Origin: Reticulitermes speratus
Taxonomy: Eukaryota; Arthropoda; Insecta; Blattodea; Rhinotermitidae
Direction: 5' to 3'
NCBI GenBank assembly: GCA_021186555.1
Contig: JAJKFL010000237.1
Location: forward strand, 3,120,558 to 3,184,557
Length of the DNA stretch: 64,000 nucleotides
Shown here: positions 44,628-57,135 of the stretch, piece by piece
Position numbering within the stretch: the stretch's first letter is position 1
How the letters are laid out: each line of letters opens with the position of its first letter
Made by a program: the position numbers and the translations under genes
Notes under the pieces: model-generated
Told to the model about the DNA's origin: nothing
Seen by the model: only the letters and a program-made list of their open reading frames with translations
Databases searched by the model: none

Positions 44628-45655
44628 GTATTTGGTGGCTAGTGGATAAGGCATCGGACCAGTAATCACAGGGTCCCTAGTTCGAATCCACTGGGGTCCA
44701 TGATTTGAAACAGACTTTATTATATTCTGTTCAATAACAGAAAATTTTCTCTCACTTGAGTGGCTCAACACGTAAAGGGGAAGATCGAAAGTTGTTTTAG
44801 TTGGGGGGACTTGGTGGCCTAGTGGAAAAGGCAGCGGACCAGTAATCACAGGTCAGTAGTTCGAATCCACTGGGGTCCATGATTTGAAACAGACTTTATT
44901 ATATTCTGTTCAATAACAGAAAATTTTCTCTTAACTTGTGTGGCTCAACAAGTAAAGGGGAAGATCGAATTTTGTTTCAGTTGTGGGGGACTTGGTGGCC
45001 TATTGAAAAGACAAAGGATCAGTAGGTCAGTAGTTCGAATCCACTGGGGTCCACGATTGGAAACAGACTTTATTATATTCTGTTCAATAACAGAAATTTT
45101 TTTTCACTTGAGTGGCTCAACAAGTAAAGGAGAAGATCGAATTTTGTTTCAGAGGGGGGGACTTGGTGGCCTATTGGAAAAGGCAGCGGACCAGTAATCA
45201 CAGGGTCACTAGTTCGAATCCACTGGGGTCCATGATTTGAAATAGAATTTATTATATTCTGTTCAATAACAGAAAATTTTCTCTTAACTTGAGTGGCTCA
45301 ACAAGTAAAGGGAAAGATCGAAAATTTTTTTTAGTGGGGAGGGGGACTTGGTGGCCTAGTGGAAAAGGCAGCGGACCAGTAACCACAGGGTCAGTAGTTC
45401 GAATCCACTGGGTCCATGATTTGAAACAGTCTTTATTATATTCTGTTCGATAACAGAAAATATTCTCTTAACTTGAGTGGCTCAACAAGTAAAGGGAAAG
45501 ATCGAATATTGTTTCAGTGGTAGGGGGACTTGGTGGCCTAGTGGAAAAGGCAGCGGACCAGTAATCACAGGGTCAGTAGTTCGAATTCCACTGGGGTCCA
45601 TGAAATTTTAATTCAGTTGGGGGGGACTTGGTGGCCTAGTAGAAAAGGCAGCTGA
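44628..45655 (+). repeat. tRNA-derived tandem repeat, plus-strand part (7 units)
   Basis: Units of about 180 bp start at TTGGTGGC (44632, 44811, 44992, 45163, 45348, 45530, 45628 truncated). Each has a tRNA-like head of about 75 nt: box A-like TGGCCTAGTGG, box B-like AGTTCGAATCC, a 3' GGGGTCC able to pair with GGACTT, and a loop CAGTAAT that would present AGT. Then a 105-bp tail containing TATTATATTCTGTTC and AAGTAAAGGGGAAGATCG. This is SINE-like rather than a set of functional tRNAs: the anticodon stem does not close and units vary. Confidence 0.75.
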
Positions 45656-45665
45656 CCTGCTTTTC
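45643..45665. repeat. centre of the inner palindrome
   Basis: Plus-strand AAAAGGCA (45643-45650) is followed by the 7-nt spacer GCTGACC (45651-45657) and then TGCTTTT, where the tRNA-like repeat continues in reverse orientation. This is the axis of arms that extend about 10 kb each way. Confidence 0.85.
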
Positions 45666-48030
45666 CATTAGGCCACCAAGTTCCTCCCCACACTGAAACA
45701 ATTTCGATCTTCTCCTTTACTTGTAGAGCCACTCAAGTTAAGAGAAAATTTTCTGTTATTGAACAGAGTATAATAAAGTTTGTTTCAAATCATGTACTCC
45801 AGTGGATTCGAACCACTGACCCTGTGATTACTGGTCCGCTTCCCTTTCCACTAGGCCACCAAGTCCCCCCCAACTGAAACAAAATTCGATCTTCCCCTTT
45901 ACTTGTTGAGACACTCAAGTTAAGAAAAAATTATCTGTTATTGAATAGAATATAATAACGTCTGTTTCAAATCATGGACCCAAGTGGATTCGAACTACTG
46001 ACCTACTGATTGCTGGTCCGCTGCCTTTTCCACTAGGCAACCAATTCCCCCCCACCTGAAATAAAATTCGATCTTTCCTTTACTTGTTGAGCCACTCAAG
46101 TTAAGAGAAAACTTTCTGTTATTGAACAGAATATAATAAAGGCTGATTCAAATCATGGACTCCAGTGGATTCGAAATACTGACCCTGTGATTACTGGTCC
46201 GATGCCTTTTCCTCTAGGCCACCAAGTCCCCCCCCCCCCCAAACAGAAAAAAAAATTCGATCTTCCCCTTACTTGTTGAGCCACTCAAGTTAAGAGAAAT
46301 TTTTCTATTATTGAATAGAATATAATTAAGTCTGTTTCAAATCATGGACCCCAGTGGAATTCGAGCTACTGATCCTGTTATTACTGGTCCGCTGCCTTTT
46401 CCACTAGGCCACCAAGTCCCCACCAACCAGAACAACTTTTGAAATTCCCCTTTACTTGTTGAGCCACTCAAGTTAAGAGAAAATTTTCTGTTGTTGAACA
46501 GAATATAATAAAGTCTGTTTCAAATCATGGACCCCAGTGGATTCGAACTACTGACCCTGTGATTACTGGTCCGCTGCCTTTTCCAATAGGCCACCAAGTA
46601 CCCCCCCAACTGAAACAACTTCGATCTTCCCCTTTACTTGTTGAGCCACTCAAGTTAAGAGAAAATTTTCTGTTATTGAACAGAATATAATAAAGTCTGT
46701 TTCAAATCATGGACCCCAGTGGATTCGAACTAGTGACCCTGTGATTACTTGTCCGCTGCCTTTTCCACTAGGCCACCAAGTCCCCACCAACTGAAACAAC
46801 TTTCGATCTTCCCCTTTACTTGTTTAGCCACTCAATTTAAGAGAAAATTTTCTGTTATTGAACAGAATATAATAAAGTCTGTTTGAAATCATGGACCCCA
46901 GTGTATTCGAACTACTGATTACTGGTCCGCCGTCTTTTCCACTAGGCCACCAAGTCCCCCCCAACTGAAACAACTTTCGATCTTCCCCTTTACTTGTTGA
47001 ACCACTCAAGTTAAGAGAAAATTTTCTGTTATTGAACAGAATATAAAAAAGTCTGTTTCAAATCATGGACCCCAGTGGATTCGAACTACTGACCCTGTGA
47101 TTACTGGTCCGCTGCCTTTTCCAATAGGCCACCAAGTCCCCCCCAACTGAATCAAATTTCGATCTTCCCCTTTACTTGTTGAGCCTCTCAAGTGAAGAGA
47201 AAATTTTCTGTTATTGAAAAGAATAAAATAAGGTCTGTTTCAAATCGTGGACCCCAGTGGATTCGAACTACTGACCACAGGTCCTTTGCCTTTCCAATAG
47301 GCCACCAAGTCCCCCCCCAACTGAAACAACTTTCGATCTTCCCCTTTACTTGTTGAGCCACTCAAGTTAATAGAAAGTTTTCTGTTATTGAACAGAATAT
47401 AATAAAGTCTGTTTCAAATCATGGACCCCAGTGGATTCGAACTAGTGACCCTGTGATTACTGGTCCGCTGGCTTTTCCAATAGGCCACCAAGTCCCCCCC
47501 CAACTGAAACAAAATTCGATCTTCCCCTTTACTTGTTGAGCCACTCAAGTTAATAGAAAATTTTCTGTTATTGAACAGAATATAATAAAGTTTGTTTCAA
47601 ATCGTGGACCCCAGTGGATTCGAACTACTGACCTACTGATTACTGGTCCGCTGTCTTATCCACTAGGCCACCAAGTCCCCCACAACTGAAACAAAATTCG
47701 ATCTTCCCCTTTACTTGTTGAGCCACTCAAGTTAAGAGAAAATTTTGTTATTGAACAGAATATAATAAAGTCTGTTTCAAATCGTGGACCCCAGTGAATT
47801 CGAACTACTGACCTACTGGTCCGCTGCCTTTTTCACTAAGCCACCAAGTCCCCCACAACTGAAACAACTTTCGATCTTCCCCTTTACTTGTTGAGCCACT
47901 CAAGTTAAGAGAAAAATTTCTGTTATTGAACAGAATATAATAAAGTCTGTTTCAAATCATGGACCCCAGTGGATTCGAACTAGTGACCCTGTGATTACTG
48001 GTCCGATGCCTTATCCACTAGGCAACCAAA
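45656..48030 (-). repeat. tRNA-derived tandem repeat, minus-strand part (about 14 units)
   Basis: Same unit reversed, each ending GGCCACCAAGTCCCC near 45680, 45860, 46045, 46225, 46415, 46590, 46775, 46955, 47128, 47305, 47485, 47665 and 47845, with the outermost at 48025. The outermost units on both sides (44628 and 48030) share variants not found inside (GGATAAGGCATCGG; TACATTGCAC next to it), marking them as the original pair from which the array grew. Confidence 0.75.
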
Positions 48031-49394
48031 TACATTGCACAGAAGTTACATCTGGCTTTGGCACATGTATGTGAATGTGAGGCAGAGTACTACTAAGGTC
48101 ACATAAATATGGTTTAACATGAAACCAACAACTAGCAAATTCTGGAAGAAATATTCCCTTCCATTCTCAGGCATCAACACATTTCACGCCCAAATTTGTC
48201 ATTACCTGCTGTACATTGTCAAGAGAACAGTCTTCAGATTTGAGGTCACTTGTGCAATGTTTTGTTTATGCTGGTGGGTTTATAAAGCAGAAAGGTCCTA
48301 CCTCTAATACCATTCATTCAAAACAGACAAGGGAGCAAAAAAAATCTTGAAAAATTGTCACACATAAATGAAAAAAACGCACAAGAAAAAACTACTTCTA
48401 ACAACTGGATTTGGGCAACATCAAATGCAAATATCAAAGAGATGAAAGCAACTGCAAAGTCCACAGGAGAGGAGACAGGACAGAAGGTAAATGGACATGC
48501 TTTATTGTACACAATAATTGATGTTAAGATACGTTACATACAGAGAGTAAATACTATGAGATGAGCAATACACATCAGTCAATATATACTGTGTACATGT
48601 ACTGGTAAAAACCTGGTCCTACCATTAACATTGGAAGGCAAGCAAGTACATAATTTCCGACTCAACCAACAAACTTGATTTCAAGCATTCAAATAAAATC
48701 TCTTATGTCACTCCTAGTCTGATAATCAAATCATCCCAACTGAAATTACTAAGCTTTGTAAGGATACACAAAAATATTTCTTGTACTATCACATAATACC
48801 CTATGTCCACTCCCAAAATCCTTTGAAAACAGCTTCTTCACTTATGTAGCTATATGCCCATTAAGCACTGATACTGGTACAATTACATGAAATAACTATT
48901 AATCTTTCACGATATCATGATGTAAATAGACTGTATGACTATATATGTATTACATTCATTATTCTGTCAGGTAGATAGTTCAACCTTGCTTCAAAATTGT
49001 AAGCAAATCAGGAGGAAATAAAAAAAAGAAATCATACACATCACCTAGTGGCCTGTGCAGACACTAATTCTCTAGGCACAACACACTAAATAGAAATAAG
49101 ACATAGGCTTTATTAGTTACTGGTAACGAGGCTGCTCTACAAGTAAATACTAAGCAATAACTCACACTCACTGATACACTGCAGTTAAAACACTACGTGT
49201 ATAAATATTTCAAACACAACCGTTCCCACACACACGTGAACATAATAGGCCATACTTTCCACACCACAACAGTGCAGTGCAAATATTCACGTCACCTGGC
49301 ATGTGACGCTGCGTCATTAGGCACAAATGACATGGTGTCACATCTAAGAAGTCTTCAAGGTTTGATTCATTTATGTATGTTGCTGTCAATGACG
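48031..49394. other. palindrome-arm sequence, no gene recognised
   Basis: Inverse of 43262-44627. Frames 48318-48512 and 48355-48564 overlap on opposite strands and match nothing known. Confidence 0.5.
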
Positions 49395-49650
49395 CAGGGG
49401 CGCACCCAAGGGTAAGTGGTGGCCTGCGGGGTGCAGCCCCCCCCAAACCGAAATTTAAAAAAGATTTTGTAAATATCAAAAATTTTTATGTGATTCACCC
49501 TTCAGCCGCAATCAAGCACTGAACTCGGTTGATGACTAGTACAAGTACACTAGAATTCTGGAACATAAATTAGCTAAAAAAAAAAACCGGCAGGACCAAC
49601 CCCCCCCCCCCCCCCCCCCCCCCCAAAAAAAAAGGTGGGTATGCCCCCTG
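49395..49650. mobile_element. hAT-like MITE with poly-C tract (mirror copy)
   Basis: TIRs CAGGGGCGCACCC and GGGTATGCCCCCTG; flanks CAATGACG and CCATGATG are 6/8 alike, consistent with a decayed 8-bp duplication. 25 C at 49600-49624, against 15 G in the mirror copy. Confidence 0.65.
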
Positions 49651-50659
49651 CCATGATGGATATGTTAAGACTATAGCTCTTCCCTGTTAAAGGTACTATT
49701 CTTGTAGACAGGACGCTACATTACAGATGTATCTGAGTGGTTTGAGATTCGTATGTTTAACTGTCCACATCGCATGATTTCAATTAGCCTTTCATGTCAT
49801 GTTACAATTTTACACTTGTGGATTAAAAAGGCTTGCATTACAATTGTATAAACTTTCCAATATAAATATAAAACTTACATCAAAAAAATTGTGTTGACAA
49901 GATTTTATCCTTATATTGCTCATTTTAGCAGAATTTGTGCGTTTCTTCCAATCATAAGCACTTAGATAGTACATTATATTTTTGAGCATTCTGTCATTCA
50001 TTCTTCTTTCCTCTGTTTCCTGCTGCTAACATGCTACAAAATTCAATACCTCGCACAACACTTTCAAACTCCCGCAAAGTAACAACAAATATAATAGTAT
50101 TTTCAACTCTCACTTACATCCTAACAAAGAGCTAATACAGAAATTCAATCTCCGTTTGGGAAGGAAATGAAATGTTTCTTATTGCACTCCTTCCCACGCA
50201 AGGGACAGAGATTAAAAAAATTGGGCAAAACATGTACTAAGAGGACGGTCTTCATTCTGACTCATGATGTAACAAATCCAGCTGAATACATAACCAAAAT
50301 AAGCAACCTGAAGAAGGTGTGACATCCCACAGGACTTGAATCTTGTAAATATGTGCCAACGTTTCCACACCACAAGAGCTCTTTCGAGGTTGTAGTTGGC
50401 TCGGCGCGTTACCCTTTTTAGTGTGGCGGTTCCCTCGAAAGAGGCCTATCTTCCACATCTCACAACATATATACATCCATACATACATACATATACATTA
50501 GACACGTGAACAGGTGATGCTAGAAATCCCACACGTTCTTCAGGGCCACAGCCCTACCAGATACCTTTTCTAACAGCCAAATCATCTGCCACAGGCCACA
50601 TATTAAATACACCCTCATAAATGTCTCATTCATATTCGTTGTAAGAGCCTCAATCATAT
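49651..50659. other. palindrome-arm sequence, no gene recognised
   Basis: Inverse of 42011-43024, ending at the minisatellite. Confidence 0.5.
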
Positions 50660-52530
50660 CATCTCTCTCAGGCCTCATATTCAATATACCTCTACAAACT
50701 CGCTTCGCATTCATTACAGTGGCTTCCACCAAACCATCTCTCGCAGGCCTCATATTCAATATACCTCTACAAACTCGCTTCGCATTCATTATAATGGCCT
50801 CCACCAAACCATCTCTCGCAGGCCTCATATTCAATATACCTCTACAAACTCACCTCACATTCATTATAATGGCCTCCACCAAACCATCTCTCGCAGGCCT
50901 CATATTCAATATACCTCTACAAACTCACCTCACATTCATTATAATGGCCTCCACCAAACCATCTCTCGCAGGCCTCATATTCAATATATCTCTACAAACT
51001 CACTTCATATTCATTATAATGGCCTCCACCAAACCATCTCTCGCAGGCCTCATATTCAATATACCTCTACAAACTCACCTCACATTCATTATAATGGCCT
51101 CCACCAAACCATCTCTCGCAGGCCTCATATTCAATATACCTCTACAAACTCGCTTCGCATTCATTATAATGGCCTCCACCAAACCATCTCTCGCAGGCCT
51201 CATATTCAATATACCTCTACAAACTCACCTCACATTCATTATAATGGCCTCCACCAAACCATCTCTCGCAGGCCTCATATTCAATATATCTCTACAAACT
51301 CACTTCATATTCATTATAATGGCCTCCACCAAACCATCTCTCGCAGGCCTCATATTCAATATACCTCTACAAACTCACCTCACATTCATTATAATGGCCT
51401 CCACCAAACCATCTCTCGCAGGCCTCATATTCAATATACCTCTACAAACTCGCCTCACATTCATTATAATGGCCTCCACCAAACCATCTCTTGCAGGCCT
51501 CATATTCAATATACCTCTACAAACTCGCCTCACATTCATTATAATGGCCTCCACCAAACCATCTCTCGCAGGCCTCATATTCAATATACCTCTACAAACT
51601 CACCTCACATTCATTACAATGGCCTCCACCAAACCATCTCTCACAGGCCTCATATTCAATATACCTCTACAAACTCGCCTCACATTCATTATAATGGCCT
51701 CCACCAAACCATCTCTCACAGGCCTCATATTCAATATACCTCTACAAACTCGCCTCACATTCATTATAATGGCCTCCACCAAACCATCTCTTGCAGGCCT
51801 CATATTCAATATACCTCTACAAACTCGCCTCACATTCATTATAATGGCCTCCACCAAACCATCTCTTGCAGGCCTCATATTCAATATACCTCTACAAACT
51901 CGCCTCACATTCATTATAATGGCCTCCACCAAACCATCTCTTGCAGGCCTCATATTCAATATACCTCTACAAACTCGCCTCACATTCATTATAATGGCCT
52001 CCACCAAACCATCTCTCGCAGGCCTCATATTCAATATACCTCTACAAACTCGCCTCACATTCATTATAATGGCCTCCACCAAACCATCTCTTGCAGGCCT
52101 CATATTCAATATACCTCTACAAACTCGCCTCACATTCATTATAATGGCCTCCACCAAACCATCTCTCGCAGGCCTCATATTCAATATACCTGTACAAACT
52201 CACCTCACATTCATTATAATGGCCTCCACCAAACCATCTCTCACAGGCCTCATATTCAATATACCTCTACAAACTCCCTCACATTCATTATAATGGCCTC
52301 CACCAAACCATCTCTCACAGGCCTCATATTCAATATACCTCTACAAACTCCATCACATTCATTATAATGGCATCCACCAAACCATCTCTCACAGGCCTCA
52401 TATTCAATATACCTCTACAAACTCCCTCACATTCATTATAATGGCCTCCACCAAACCATCTCTCGCAGGCCTCATATTCAATATACCTCCACAAACTCAC
52501 CTCACATTCATTATAATGGCCTACCAGATA
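50660..52530 (-). repeat. 75-bp minisatellite array 4 with a 524-codon open frame
   Basis: About 25 units, very regular with almost no indels. The plus strand is open from 50719 to 52293, encoding 21 copies of a 25-residue unit beginning MASTKPSLAGLIF; the minus strand is open too (51600-52184). Variant units (TTGCAGG or CTCGCAGG, CACCTCAC or CGCCTCAC) show blocks of shared variants such as 50827-51000 against 51067-51300, evidence of recent local duplication. Confidence 0.92.
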
Positions 52531-52944
52531 CCTTTTCTAACAGCCAAAACATCTGCCACATATAAAATACATCCAACTTCACTACCACCACAACAACATT
52601 ATTCTGGAAAGAGGAATTGGTGGAATGTGTAAGAAAAGTAAAATTAGTAGCCCACAAAATGGGGAGAACAGACACGATATTGGACAGGTTTTGATGACTG
52701 CTGCATGTGAAGCCCATCTATCGGCCTTCTGTGATGCTCTGTGCTGTGGCATCTTAATTTGAGGACACCCATGTCACACTGCAACTTCCAGCACTGTCAA
52801 CAAACAGTTACCTATCACTATAGCATCCACAGAGGCATCCTAATAACACATTCAATATGAAGTATGAAACTACTGTGGTGACAAATGTTTTACACTGTAC
52901 ACTGTACCATGACATTAGAAAGGGTTAGTCTCCAACCCTGGACA
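52531..52944 (-). other. inverse of D2 37110-37510, no gene
   Basis: Ends at the deletion junction described for the right palindrome arm. Confidence 0.5.
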
Positions 52945-53216
52945 CAATGTGCTGTATGTTTTATACTCAGTGACGAAGGAGAAAGGATAGAGTGTACAGT
53001 AATAATGATTACTTTGGAGATCTTCAAGAAAGCACTCACACTGTAGCGTATTCTCCTTAACCAGCAAATGTCGATGTGCAATAAGTAATGTTTCTGGATG
53101 TAGCATAAGTTCGCAAGCTGAAGGGAAACACTGAGAGGACATTCTTCAAATATCATGCATGAAAACATAATATTAACTGCACTACATTCATCTAAAGGAT
53201 ATGGACCCTGACTCAC

Positions 53217-53269
53217 AGCAAACTGGAACAGAAGTAAGTGCTCCAATGCCTGCTCCCATGCTAAACGGT
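53217..53269 (-). other. 53-bp exon-like block (inverted copy)
   Basis: Same as 35408-35460, with acceptor CAG and donor GTGAGT intact. Confidence 0.3.
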
Positions 53270-53363
53270 CTGCATAGTGACCAGTGATACAGACTGTGTG
53301 ATATCATTTTACGCTTTCATACAAAAGCAAGCACAAACAGTAACCTTGACAGTAGAACCATAC

Positions 53364-53473
53364 CTCCTTGTGAAGCAAAACTGCCATTCAGAGCTTCGCA
53401 GCAGCTGTGCGTACATGTGCAGGTGGCTCACCTTCATGGACGAACACAGGTTTATCATATGAAACAGGAAGTC
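53364..53473 (-). other. 110-bp exon-like block (inverted copy)
   Basis: Same as 14973-15082, with both splice dinucleotides intact; last residues WQFCFTRR. Confidence 0.35.
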
Positions 53474-53608
53474 CTGCAACACACACAGTAATTTTACTTC
53501 TAAACTCATCACTGCAATCAACCACACACATAATAAAAAGGAATTTCTAATGCGAGAATTGAGATTCTCACAGCGGTATCGAACGTTTGAAAATCTAGGA
53601 ACTGACAA

Positions 53609-55717
53609 TGACTACTTTACTTCTGATACTGCCAACACAGCCTACTGTATTTACCCGACTATATTCATAATGCAACCCTCCATTCTTTCAAACGATAAAT
53701 TACAAAAATATTGTCTTACACGCATATTCACGTAAAAACACGATAAACTGTACAATTTTCAGTACCACACATTTTCACTATATTAAGTTTGTCAAAAATA
53801 TCCTCACAATTTATCACCGCCATCATCTTTGAAACTGGTCACATTTTAAAAATAATTCAATGAAAAATATGTGGCTACATTTTTGATCTGCCTCAATACA
53901 GTTTACATTCTTAGCTCCAAGGTTCATCAGCGATTACCAATAAACAAAAACCCCAGAAACCAAGAGCCACAATACAGTTTTTCATTTTCCACAAAATTTA
54001 CCTTAACATGATTACATGCAAAATTTTAGGAACCTCCGTATTAAACACTCAATGGTGTTTGAGTGTAAATTCCAATATCGCACAGGATATAGCAGTTTTA
54101 AATTCAACCTCCCTTAAAATGCACTAATGCAATACCATGCAAGAAACCTGGCAGCATTTGAGAAATTAGTGTTTCCGTTGTGGATCCAGTAAAGTTTAAG
54201 TCAAACAGAGGACAAAGTGTTGCACTTCATCCCACAGGATTACTTCCACATTGTCCCAGGACTACTTCAAAAGTACCTGCAGAAAATCTTTTATACCTAA
54301 GAAGCTTCATTTGTGTGAGACAGAGAGAGAAGGAGTTTACAGTTCTGTCAGCATGCCTGCGCATCATGTGACACCGAACCACACTGACAGCCTTAGCAAA
54401 CACAGCTATCACGTAACTAGGGATGTAAACGTGTTGCAAAATATTACTCAGTTTTGAAGACGGGAAAATGAGGGTGAGAAGAGGACATTCTGAATAAACA
54501 ACATTCCTTCCCGCTCTACTGGAGAGAACCATATTACTGAGTTTAGTGGAGGCAGGACAAAATCCCTAAGAGGGATGTACAGAAATGGCCATAACTGGCT
54601 GATGTATATGCCATGTCATTAGGAAACTGTACCTTGCACCTTGCAACACATATGCTGCATTGTTCAATGTCACCAGCTTAAAGACCAAACAGTGCGCAGG
54701 GGCTTCCACTGAACAGTTCAGTGGTGCAAGTGTTAGTCCCTCTCCAGACACTCCACCTGTGTTGACTTAATATCTCATATATTGCAAATGATGCCCTGCA
54801 GACCCCATATCAATTATAACTTTCTGTTCAGTTTTAAGCACACAACACAAACTGCAAAGCATTTTCTCTCCATTTCAAAGAAACCCACAGTGCCAAAATA
54901 TGACTGCATTCACAACAGAATATAAACATTTCTGAAAGAGACACAACACTGCCCAGCCATTCCGAGGTGACATTACCAGTGGCCACATCCAGGACAACGC
55001 AGCTATGATTGGGTATTATGGAACTCAGTTAGCAAGTAATCTGGTCACTATTCTAAGATGCAAAGCAGGGCTTGGCCACCCTTGAATATATATACTGCCA
55101 ACATGCATATGTCCTGGTGTACAGATGAACACACACTGGCAGAAGCCATGTCAACAAAACAAGCATTTTATATTTCCTGTGCAAACTGACACACTAATAT
55201 GTGACAGGATGTTGCAAGAACACGAAGGATAGAGATCTGCGGAGCAAAACCATAAAGAGGTGAAAGCTGCAAGAGGTTGTAGTAACAGAGATAGAGAAGG
55301 ATCTACTGTTAGACAATTCTCCACACATGCCAATAAATCACACATGAAGTATGTTAAGGCACACGCAGCCCAGTGCTAAGAGCAAAGAATTTTCATGTAT
55401 TGCCTACCTTCAGCATGGAGATTTTCTACACTGCACTCGAATGAAGAGCTGCACGCTTATACACTCAGGATGGGTCTGAGGACGGGGTGGAGAAATGAGA
55501 ATACATGTCTCTCAGGAAAGTCAATTGTCCCATAAACAATTTTGAAACAATTCTCTGCAACATGCCAACACAACTGCATAAACTGTCACTGAGATGTCCA
55601 AGTCCCAACCTCTAAATCCCAACACGCGCCCCAGAGCCCCAAAGGCATAGCTCCCCACCTGTGACCAAGCTACCAACTGAGGTGACAGTCCACGTGTCCC
55701 AAACAACACATTTACTC
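53609..55717. other. inverse of 12728-14840, no gene recognised
   Basis: Contains the inverted copies of the 13690-13808 block (near 54700) and of the 13914-14183 frame (54227-54532, minus). No other feature. Confidence 0.45.
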
Positions 55718-57135
55718 AGTAGGCATTTGAGGTGCGTAGGCGAAAACTATCAGTCTATCAGCATTATGGCAACTAGAAAAAACATGAACCTCGGAAACCT
55801 ACATCAAGATGGAGGCGTAAAGACCACACAGATCATCTTTTCAGTAGGCAGGTGAGGTGCGTAGGTGAAAACTAGCTATCAGTCTATCAGCACTATGGCA
55901 ACTAGAAAAAACAAGAACCTCGGAAACCTACATCAAGATGGAGGCGTAAAGACCACACAGATCATCTTTTCAGTAGGCATTTGAGGTGCGTAGGCGCAAA
56001 CTATCAGTCTATCAGCATTATGGCAACTAGAAAAAACATGAACCTCGGAAACCTACATCAAGATGGAGGCGTAAAGACCACACAGATCATCTTTTCAGTA
56101 GGCAGGTGAGGTGCGTAGGTGAAAACTAGCTATCAGTCTATCAGCACTATGGCAACTAGAAAAAACATGAACCTCGGAAACCTACATCAAGATGGAGGCG
56201 TAAAGACCACACAGATCATCTTTCAGTAGGCAGGTGAGGTGCGTAGGTGAAAACTAGCTATCAGTCTATCAGCACTATGGCAACTAGAAAAAACATGAAC
56301 CTCAGAAACCTACATCAAGATGGAGGCGTAAAGACCACACAGATCATCTTTTCAGTAGGCAGGTGAGGTGCGTAGGCGAAAACTAGCTATCAGTCTATCA
56401 GCACTATGGCAACTAGAAAAAACATGAACCTCAGAAACCTACATCAAGATGGAGGCGTAAAGACCACACAGATCATCTTTTCAGTAGGCAGGTGAGGTGC
56501 GTAGGTGAAAACTAGCTATCAGTCTATCAGCACTATGGCAACTAGAAAAAACATGAACCTCGGAAACCTACATCAAGATGGAGGCGTAAAGACCACACAG
56601 ATCATCTTTTCAGTAGGCAGGTGAGGTGCGTAGGTGAAAACTAGCTATCAGTCTATCAGCACTATGGCAACTAGAAAAAACATGAACCTCAGAAACCTAC
56701 ATCAAGATGGAGGCGTAAAGACCACACAGATCATCTTTTCAGTAGGCAGGTGAGGTGCGTAGGCGAAAACTAGCTATCAGCCTATCAGCACTATGGCAAC
56801 TAGAAAAAACATGAACCTCAGAAACCTACATCAAGATGGAGGCGTAAAGACCACACAGATCATCTTTTCAGTAGGCAGGTGAGGTGCGTAGGTGAAAACT
56901 AGCTATCAGTCTATCAGCACTATGGCAACTAGAAAAAACATGAACCTCAGAAACCTACATCAAGATGGAGGCGTAAAGACCACACAGATCATCTTTTCAG
57001 TAGGCAGGTGAGGTGCGTAGGTGAAAACTAGCTATCAGTCTATCAGCACTATGGCAACTAGAAAAAACATGAACCTCAGAAACCTACATCAAGATGGAGG
57101 CGTAAAGACCACACAGATCATCTTTTCAGTAGGCA
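55718..57135. repeat. 125/129-bp satellite, inverted-arm array (about 11 units)
   Basis: Reverse complement of the 10302-12727 family. Units are mostly the 129-bp type. Its unit order does not follow the five-unit pattern of the left arm, and it has its own variant (CCTCAGAAACC), so the two arrays have evolved separately since duplication. Confidence 0.9.

Larger units (their letters stand above)
33527..45650 (+). repeat. D2 block and continuation: left arm of the inner palindrome
   Basis: 33527-42557 is the direct copy of D1. The continuation to 45650 exists only here and, inverted, at 45658-50120. The inverted partner runs 45658 to about 55095 and lacks the piece matching about 35735-37095. 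Copies are similar but not identical, with different repeat numbers on each side. Confidence 0.85.
45658..55095 (-). repeat. right arm of the inner palindrome (inverse of D2 and its continuation)
   Basis: Carries inverted copies of the tRNA-like array, the poly-C MITE, a 75-bp minisatellite and the exon-like blocks. The junction near 52935-52945 joins CTCCAACCCTGGACACA to GTGCTGTATG, which are about 1.36 kb apart in D2, so an internal piece has been deleted. Past 55095 it continues as the inverse of 1-13345. Confidence 0.82.

Noticed and set aside
44628..48030. Cluster of functional tRNA genes
   Set aside because: Box A-like and box B-like words are present, but the anticodon stem does not pair, the acceptor needs several G-T pairs, and units decay and change length.
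50719..52293. 524-codon repetitive protein gene
   Set aside because: 75-bp minisatellite with no start context, intron or non-repeat domain; the opposite strand is equally open. Kept only as an observation.
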